Assembly (NCBI GenBank): GCA_011365055.1
Contig: RDOG01000041.1
Coordinates: 1-7,581, forward strand
DNA: 7,581 nt
Direction of reading: 5' to 3'
Origin: Promethearchaeota archaeon
GTDB lineage: Archaea > Asgardarchaeota > Lokiarchaeia > Helarchaeales > RDOG01
A program made the translations under genes and the position numbers. Each line of letters opens with the position of its first letter. Position 1 is the stretch's first letter. The notes under the pieces were generated by a model, which was given only the letters and a program-made list of their open reading frames with translations, searched no databases and was not told the DNA's origin. Shown piece after piece: positions 1 through 6,200 of this stretch.

Positions 1-1680
1 TCCAGCCTTTTTCTTGCCCTTTGAAACACCCCCTCCCTCCCCCTCCAACGGGGCGGGGGGCACGGCAGCGGGGCAGGACACTTGACCACTTCGAGGGGGA
101 GAAAGGATAGAGGGGGTGTTCTCTTGCCTCTTTTCTGCGGGGGGGTAGCCAAGGTCCTCTATAGTTAAGTTTGCAGCTGTTACAGGTAATGGAACATCAT
201 ACTTGTAAAACATGCCTTCTTGCACGCAAAAAACCAATAAAAAACACTTATAATTAAGTTCTAAAGCCGTTTTAATTTCTGAAGGTGCAATTTCGCCTTT
301 TGCTTTTGTTTCATTTAAAATTACATGGGTTTTAAATGATATTACTTCTTTATCAGTATGATTTATAAAATCCGGTTCGTGTGAATTTCCTCCATAATGC
401 TCAACATTTTTATTTGCATCTATTAATAATTTATGATATGCAAATTCACCAGCATCTCCTAAATAATTGGTTTGTATATCTTCTTTTATTCTATTTATCT
501 TACTTGTTAATTTTGAGCTCCCTAAACATCTTGATGCTATAAATCTATATGATTCCCCATCACAAATTCCTCTAAAAATAGCTAGCTCAACTTCTGTTAA
601 TTCTCCCTTGATCATTTCGAAAATCAATTCTTTGAAATCTAAGTCTTCCCATGTTGCTACGGGTTCTTTTATAGATTGAGTTTGGCTAATTTTAGCAGCT
701 TTTCTTTTCGCCTCTTTTTCTGCTTGTTCTTTTAATTCATCTCTAATCATCAACATGCTGATTTTTGAAGCTACTCGATTTTTAAAATTTTCAGTCTCTA
801 AATATCCATCTAATTCCATTAAGGCCATAATTTTATTAATAGATTTTAGTTTAGTTCCGAATTCGTCTTTAAATTTTTGATAATAATATTCAATATCTTT
901 ATTTGCTTTTTTTATATTGAAATTTGATACTACAAATCCGCCTGTTTTTTTCAAATTTCCTGTAAATTGTAGTTTTTGCTTAGAATATTTCTCCAAAAAA
1001 TCCTCATCGGCATGAAAAGGGATTTCAACTATTCCAGCTGGATATTTTGCGTCTCCTTCAAACATAAATGCTCGTAGCATATTTGCTTCTTCATTAGTTC
1101 CGAACATTTCGAATCTAAAATTTACAAATCCTTTTCCTTTTTTAATAGGGGTGCAAACTGCTATAGAAATCTGTTCTATTCTTATTGATTCAGCTACATT
1201 TTCTACGGCTTCAAGTTTAAGTTGAGAATCCTTTCCGTTCTCATTTGGCTCTTCATCTTGGACTAATCCAAAAGGAGGCTCAGTATTTACTAATACTTCT
1301 TTCATCTCTTCTAAGGTATATCTTACTAGAATTGGATAATTTATTGAAAAACGAGCAAAAGAAGCTCGGGTTAGAAAACAAAGAGATTGGGCAAATATAG
1401 ACTTGCCTGACCTCGTGAAACCATTAACTAAGGAAATCCAATTAGATTTTTTTTCTACAGAATCATTTATTGAATCTAATAAAACACTTGTTTTATCTTT
1501 AAAGAGAGCTTTCTTGTATTTTTTGGCTGTTTTTTTTCCTTCCAGACCCATCATTTTATTTATAAAATAATCTCTTTCAGTTGCTAAAGTAAATTTATAT
1601 TCGTCTATTTTACGTATTATTTTTTCTTTACTGTATCCAAAAGATTTTAATTTAAATGCTTCAGCTAAACTAATCTTCAT
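1..1680 (-). CDS. P-loop ATPase with helix-turn-helix and PD-(D/E)XK-like C-terminal domain (3'-truncated by window edge)
   Basis: The frame is open from an ATG at 1680 to the left edge, at least 560 codons with no stop. Residues 1-80 are basic and helical. A Walker A motif, GFTRSGKS, lies at residues 87-94 after a hydrophobic strand (WISLVN). A Walker B-like LVQDEE is at 139-144, and a strand ending in Pro (ISIAVCTPI, 171-179) could be a sensor-like strand. Residues 300-335 look like a charged helix. Residues 364-400 form a clear helix-turn-helix (GESYRFIASRCLGSSKLTSKI). Residues 405-490 resemble a restriction-endonuclease fold: E412, then P436-D437, then VISFK with K450, followed by a helix and the strand CFLLVFCV. 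The acidic residue expected two before K450 is Ser448. From about residue 512 the protein becomes a Pro/Gly-rich, GC-rich-encoded tail. The gene overlaps the upstream small gene by 11 bases (ATGAAGATTAG), which implies translational coupling; an in-frame GTG at 1683 is an alternative start. The role is probably energy-dependent DNA handling, by inference. I do not recognise the exact family. Confidence 0.85.
   Translation of the reverse strand, partial: MKISLAEAFKLKSFGYSKEKIIRKIDEYKFTLATERDYFINKMMGLEGKKTAKKYKKALFKDKTSVLLDSINDSVEKKSNWISLVNGFTRSGKSIFAQSLCFLTRASFARFSINYPILVRYTLEEMKEVLVNTEPPFGLVQDEEPNENGKDSQLKLEAVENVAESIRIEQISIAVCTPIKKGKGFVNFRFEMFGTNEEANMLRAFMFEGDAKYPAGIVEIPFHADEDFLEKYSKQKLQFTGNLKKTGGFVVSNFNIKKANKDIEYYYQKFKDEFGTKLKSINKIMALMELDGYLETENFKNRVASKISMLMIRDELKEQAEKEAKRKAAKISQTQSIKEPVATWEDLDFKELIFEMIKGELTEVELAIFRGICDGESYRFIASRCLGSSKLTSKINRIKEDIQTNYLGDAGEFAYHKLLIDANKNVEHYGGNSHEPDFINHTDKEVISFKTHVILNETKAKGEIAPSEIKTALELNYKCFLLVFCVQEGMFYKYDVPLPVTAANLTIEDLGYPPAEKRQENTPSILSPPRSGQVSCPAAVPPAPLEGEGGGVSKGKKKAG
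25..120. repeat. GC-rich island with nested inverted repeats (REP-like hairpin)
   Basis: AACACCCCCTC at 25-35 is perfectly inverted at 110-120. Directly inside, CTCCCCCTC at 37-45 is perfectly inverted at 93-101, leaving an 8-base bulge on one side. A C-tract followed by a G-tract around CAAC (39-60) could form a further hairpin. Positions 1-120 are 63% G+C (76/120), against 33% (39/120) at 181-300. The element lies within the open frame of the ATPase gene, where it would encode a Pro/Gly-rich tail. A dispersed extragenic-palindrome-like element, a disordered protein tail or an assembly join are all possible. Confidence 0.55.
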
Positions 1681-2143
1681 CACCCTCAAACTCAAATTCC
1701 CGAGTCATGTTTTCTTTATTTAAAATTCCCATCGTTCTTGCCAAATATGTTCTATTTATTTTCCTATCCATGTGAGATCCTTCACCCATGCGTTTTGTAG
1801 TTCTACTCAATTCATAATCGACAATTCTCATTATCTCTGCTTTTAACATGTTAAAATATTTTGTATTTATTTCATCAGATAACGTCTCTTTTCGTAATAA
1901 ACTCCATGCAGCTGCAATTCTGAGATTATTTCCGAGATTTAACTCCATGATCACGTTTGATTTTGCTGTTTCTAATAAATTCCAATTTTTTATATTCTCT
2001 TCAATATTCTTTGTCATTAATTCATTAAAAACATTACAAACTTTTTTTTGCTCTTCCTTTCTGGCTTCATCTATTTTAGTAAGCGCAGTATGATCATGTT
2101 GTAACGATGCAAAAATCTCTCTCTCTTTTTGATTACTACTCAT
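1670..2143 (-). CDS. small soluble all-helical protein, unknown function
   Basis: I place the start at the ATG at 2143, giving 157 residues. The frame stays open to another ATG at 2194 (174 residues). The inner start has a strong Shine-Dalgarno site (GGGAGGAT) 6 bases upstream and overlaps the preceding gene by only 8 bases, whereas the outer start would overlap it by 59. The product has no signal peptide and no membrane segment. It is rich in Lys, Glu, Asn and Leu and looks helical almost throughout. A more hydrophobic middle (NLRIAAAWSLLRKE) is flanked by charged helices, and the end is acidic (FEFEGDED). It ends inside the first codons of the ATPase gene, so the two are probably made in fixed proportion, and a physical partnership with the ATPase or with the cytosolic domain of the upstream membrane protein is plausible. 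I recognise no family and assign no function. Confidence 0.8.
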   Translation of the reverse strand: MSSNQKEREIFASLQHDHTALTKIDEARKEEQKKVCNVFNELMTKNIEENIKNWNLLETAKSNVIMELNLGNNLRIAAAWSLLRKETLSDEINTKYFNMLKAEIMRIVDYELSRTTKRMGEGSHMDRKINRTYLARTMGILNKENMTREFEFEGDED

Positions 2144-3221
2144 AATAATCCTCCCTATTTCTTCTCTTCTTTTCTGAAGGAAGACTATCTTCAATCCTTT
2201 GTTCTATAGTTGAACTATCTTTCGACAATTTCTCAAATAATCTAAGTGTTCTTTCCGTTTTATCCTTATAAAACTGAGCTTTTAGAGTCTCTGTTTCAGC
2301 ATCAGCAAATTGTGGAAACAACGTGAATATTGATAAATAATTCACGAAGTTGTCGGTAATTCGGATGTAATCTTCATTTCGTTCACCGTGAATAGCAAAA
2401 AGCGTGGTAAATTTTTTCCCATATATTTTTTCTTCTTCTATTAAAACAGAGCAATTCAATGATAATGTATCAGGCAATTTTTCTTTTGGAGAGATTATTA
2501 AAACTTGAATATCATCTTTAATATCCCAATCTTCAACCATTTCTATGTAAAACATCCATGAAAAATAAAGAACATGAAAATGAACGTTTCCATATGCAGA
2601 TTTAAATATTTCAATCACGGTTTGTTTTTGTTTCGCTTCTGCTTCAGCTGCTAAATCTGGATCTGTTTGCACGTCAATATTTTCAAATTCAGCTAAATGT
2701 TTTTTATAATCTGCAAGAATTTTTTTATCTTTAGGATTTATTCGAAGATATTCTTCCATTATATCTAAAAGAAAGTCGCTTTCATCGATCATTCTTAGTA
2801 ATGTATCTATATTTTTGCTTAAAATATCTGAGACTAATGAGTCTTGCAAATAATGAGATTCATAAACATTCACATCTGCCGAGTCGGGTTTTACTCCTCT
2901 AAAGTTCAACGTGAAATGTTTTTCTCCTTTTAAATCAAAGTGATCTCTATACCAAAGTTCTGTATAGTTGAAAATTAGGACCAAGATAAAAATTGCGATT
3001 CCTTGAAATGCTAATCCTATGGGTGAAAAAACTATAACTTGAATGGCAGTAATTATTCCTGCAGGAAATATAATTTGAAGACTTATAATATCGAAGGGTT
3101 TTGTCTTCTTTTTATATTTTTTATTAATTAATACTTGTATCATTATGATTATAACAAGTATGATTATGTTAATTGCAAGATTTGTATCCCAATTATCAAT
3201 CCAATTTAATATTATTCCCAT
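2136..3221 (-). CDS. three-helix membrane protein with large cytosolic domain, unknown function
   Basis: The product has 361 residues. Three hydrophobic segments are visible: about 15-33 (INIIILVIIIMIQVLI), 45-65 (IISLQIIFPAGIITAIQVIVF without its ends) and 67-85 (IGLAFQGIAIFILVLIF). The second and third form a hairpin around FSPIG. The basic loop KKYKKKTK (34-41) should face the cytosol, so the predicted topology is N-terminus outside and the 275-residue C-terminal part inside. That cytosolic part mixes acidic helices (about 125-205, including an Ala/Glu stretch at 190-197) with a possible alpha/beta core (HVLYFSWMFYIEMV, then IQVLIISP, then FTTLFAIHGE). It ends in a charged helical segment (310-361), possibly a coiled coil. 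There are no recognisable catalytic motifs. The ATG directly follows the stop codon of the surface-protein gene, with a strong SD-like sequence in front of it, so coupling is expected. It could be a membrane platform linking the surface protein to the ATPase; that is inference. Family not recognised. Confidence 0.85.
   Translation of the reverse strand: MGIILNWIDNWDTNLAINIIILVIIIMIQVLINKKYKKKTKPFDIISLQIIFPAGIITAIQVIVFSPIGLAFQGIAIFILVLIFNYTELWYRDHFDLKGEKHFTLNFRGVKPDSADVNVYESHYLQDSLVSDILSKNIDTLLRMIDESDFLLDIMEEYLRINPKDKKILADYKKHLAEFENIDVQTDPDLAAEAEAKQKQTVIEIFKSAYGNVHFHVLYFSWMFYIEMVEDWDIKDDIQVLIISPKEKLPDTLSLNCSVLIEEEKIYGKKFTTLFAIHGERNEDYIRITDNFVNYLSIFTLFPQFADAETETLKAQFYKDKTERTLRLFEKLSKDSSTIEQRIEDSLPSEKKRRNREDYYE
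2147..2156 (-). promoter_or_regulatory. ribosome-binding site that decides the start of the 157-residue gene
   Basis: On the minus strand this reads AGGGAGGATT. The GGAGG core ends 6 bases before the ATG at 2143, an ideal Shine-Dalgarno spacing. It lies within the last codons of the upstream membrane-protein gene. It favours the ATG at 2143 over the in-frame ATG at 2194. Confidence 0.75.
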
Positions 3222-6200
3222 TTAAAATATCACTCTCCTTCCTTCTTTATTTTTCTTCTCTTTTTCTTTCTTTCTTCTTCTTTTATCTTTCTTTCTATCC
3301 CTTCTAGCTTGATACCCTCGATACACGTCATGCGTGGTATGGGCAATCGATATCGATACACCTACACACATTAGAACGAACAACAAAATGCCATACCAAG
3401 TCCCAAAGAAAAATTCCCACAATAAGGACCAGAAATCTTGATCTGGAAAATCAACACTTTGGCGTTCTCCAAATTCAAAAACTACATTGGAGCTGCCATC
3501 TGGAGAAAAAGTGGTTAATAATAAAGTTTGTAACTCAAGATTTCTAGCATGAACTAGGTAGCTAGTTGCATATACACGCACGCTAACCGAGGATTCTGGA
3601 GCTACAAGTATTTCAATTGACGTTCCAAGCCCTCTTACAATTTCCACTATGATTGAATGATTATAGAAATTATGAAATGTAACGGTTGTTACTGGTAAAG
3701 CAATATCGATAAATGCCGTATAATTATATCCTTTCCTATACAAGACGTTCCCAAAATAGTCGACAATTGCGATGGTCATCTCTTCTTGCGTGAAGATCAG
3801 ATTACTCGGGGTTTGCCTGTTAGATTCGTTTATTAAACGATACGTTTCGCTCTTAATCTCAAATATTTCTCTTATATAAATTGAGGTATTAGAAAAACTT
3901 TGATAGATGATTTGAAGATATAACTCTGACGAGTTCACGATCATGGATCCTGCTTGATATGAAGTCCCGTTCTCGATTTCAATCGTGGAAAAAATAGTAT
4001 CGGCATCTATTAGATGAAGCTCAGCATTTAGATTATCATTATTTTTGACGTGATAGAATAATTTTTCAAAATCTTCAAGGAGCGTGAAATTGTAATTCCC
4101 AACATATAAGCTTTTGTTGTAAATAGTTGTTAACTCTATCATGTTTATGGAAATTTTAAAAGCATTAGAAGAATTTCCGAATATTCCAAAAGTATTTGTA
4201 TTAGATATTGGGCAATAAATCGAATTATTTGACCAAGTGAATGATTGGGTCTGATAATTTAAATTGGAAAATGATCTATTGTAGAACTCCGAATTATTGA
4301 AGTCATAAATGCTAATGTTGAAATTTCCTAAGCTAACGTTTGTTTTAATGCTAATTATATTAGAGGAATTCCAAATACTTGCATATAATTCAGTGTAATA
4401 CGTGAAATTCATGGTTTGACTTAAATCATGAATGTATTTTGAATAAAAAAATGTTAAATCTTCGAAGAATGGAACGTTAATCGAATTACTATTATTTAAT
4501 AATATTTTGAATTTGATCTCGCTTGTCCAGCCTTCATAGGAACTCATCAACATCCAGCTTGATTCGTTTCCCACGTAAATATCTAAATTTTCACCATATT
4601 CGGTAAAATTAGCAGTGATTTCAGTGATATAACTTGGTTCTCCATCAAAAGCGATAGTATCAGAAACATACCAAGCATTTAAATTTTCGTTTCGTTTATC
4701 CCAGAAATTCTTGAGATAAAAAGAATTATTAGTGAATGATCTTGCCTGAAAATTTATAACAAAAGGTAATGAAAAATGATATTCTTCGTTTATGTTTTGA
4801 TATGAAGAAATATTTTCAAATGTAAAATCATTATATGTGAGTAAGTGCGTGTTCCTGCCCGGATAGTAGCCTTCTGCCCATGAGTAATCAATTGCATCAA
4901 GTAATATTATTGTATTTTGAAGAAAGTATTGAAATTTAAGCATTGTAAACGACTCTCCCAGAAGATAGAAGGATAAATCTTCTCCAATCAGTTCCGAATC
5001 AAGCCACACGCTTGCTAAATCTGTATCACAATCAAAATATATCTTTACATGATACCAAATATCGGCTGAATATGATGCCAGAACCTCTTGTGAGCTTTCC
5101 CATACAATTTTACCATCCATACGGAAGGTCAGCACCAACTGGGTGGGAGATCCAGATAACCATATGTATAAACTTTTATCTATTTGCCCCAATTTAACAT
5201 GAAGTTCAATTGAACCAGACGATTTTTCATTAAAACTATTCTGGAGATACCCGCTACCACCATCTCCTGAATCCATTCTAACAACTTGTTTATGAGAATC
5301 ATTCTCAGCAATAACTTCTATCCCTTCCACGTTTCCAGATCCTACCCAACCATTTGGAATTTCCCCAATTTCGTCATCTCTAAAATTATATAATGCATCA
5401 TGAATCCCAGTTTCAAAAACACAATACGAAATATTTAACGAATTGTTATTCATTAGATCAAAATTATAGGTGTTCGTTCCCCAATCAATTGTGGGTTGAA
5501 ATGAGTAATTTAACTCTGTAAAATAAAGAGTTCTGTTATATGTTGTTTTTAAATATATTAGATTAATATAAATGATGAATGGTTCTGAATGGTTCGCTAA
5601 TATATAGAATAATTGCGTGTTGTTTGAAAAATAAACAGAATTATTATCATGATTAAATGATTTGTTAGCGTAATCATCGTTTATACTCTGATTTAACGTG
5701 AATTGAGAGTTATTCACGTCATAAATGCTAATATTTGCAATATCACAAGAAATGTTTGATTTTATTGAAATTACATTGCTAGAATTAAAAATACAATCAT
5801 AGCTTTCAGAATAATAATCAAAATATAAAAATTCAGATAAATTACATATATAATTTGAATAATAAAACGAGATATTATAAAATATTGGTTGGTTTGACGT
5901 TGTAGAAGTATTTAATAATATTTTATATTTAAGAAATCTTGTTATATTATCTATATAGATAGAGTAATTAACCCAAGCGTTAAAACTCCCTGTTTTATTA
6001 TCAGAAACATACACCTCGCAAGTCGTATTTGTTGGCACGTATGTATTAATGGTCATGTTTGTTATTTTATACGTTGAATTAAAATCCACAATATTACTGA
6101 TGTAATAAGCATTGTGGTAACTCATGCTTGTTGAAACATGAACATCATACACATCTACAGTATTTATTCCATTGCTACCTCCAAACCAAAACAAATAATC

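Noticed and set aside
25..120. GC-rich inverted repeat as a transcription terminator
   Set aside because: No T-run follows on either strand and the ATPase frame continues through it without a stop codon.
467..679. Plus-strand open frame of 70 residues
   Set aside because: It lies antisense within the helix-turn-helix and nuclease-like part of the ATPase gene and reads as the low-complexity Ser/Ile/Leu product typical of an antisense shadow; no ribosome-binding site was seen.
1..1680. Large terminase subunit identity for the ATPase-nuclease protein
   Set aside because: The nuclease-like part resembles PD-(D/E)XK rather than the RNase H fold of terminases, and a helix-turn-helix lies between the two; no adaptor or portal gene is present.
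1848..2093. Plus-strand open frame of 81 residues with many hydrophobic residues
   Set aside because: Antisense of the helical small gene; its Phe/Ser/Ile richness is explained by the Lys/Glu/Asn codons of the opposite strand.
2144..2194. Upstream start (ATG at 2194) for the small helical gene, giving 174 residues
   Set aside because: It would overlap the previous gene by 59 bases, while the inner ATG has a well-spaced GGAGG site and the minimal overlap usual in this operon.
5012..5197. Plus-strand open frame of 61 residues
   Set aside because: Antisense within the second LamG-like module of the surface protein, with no start signal and no protein-like pattern.
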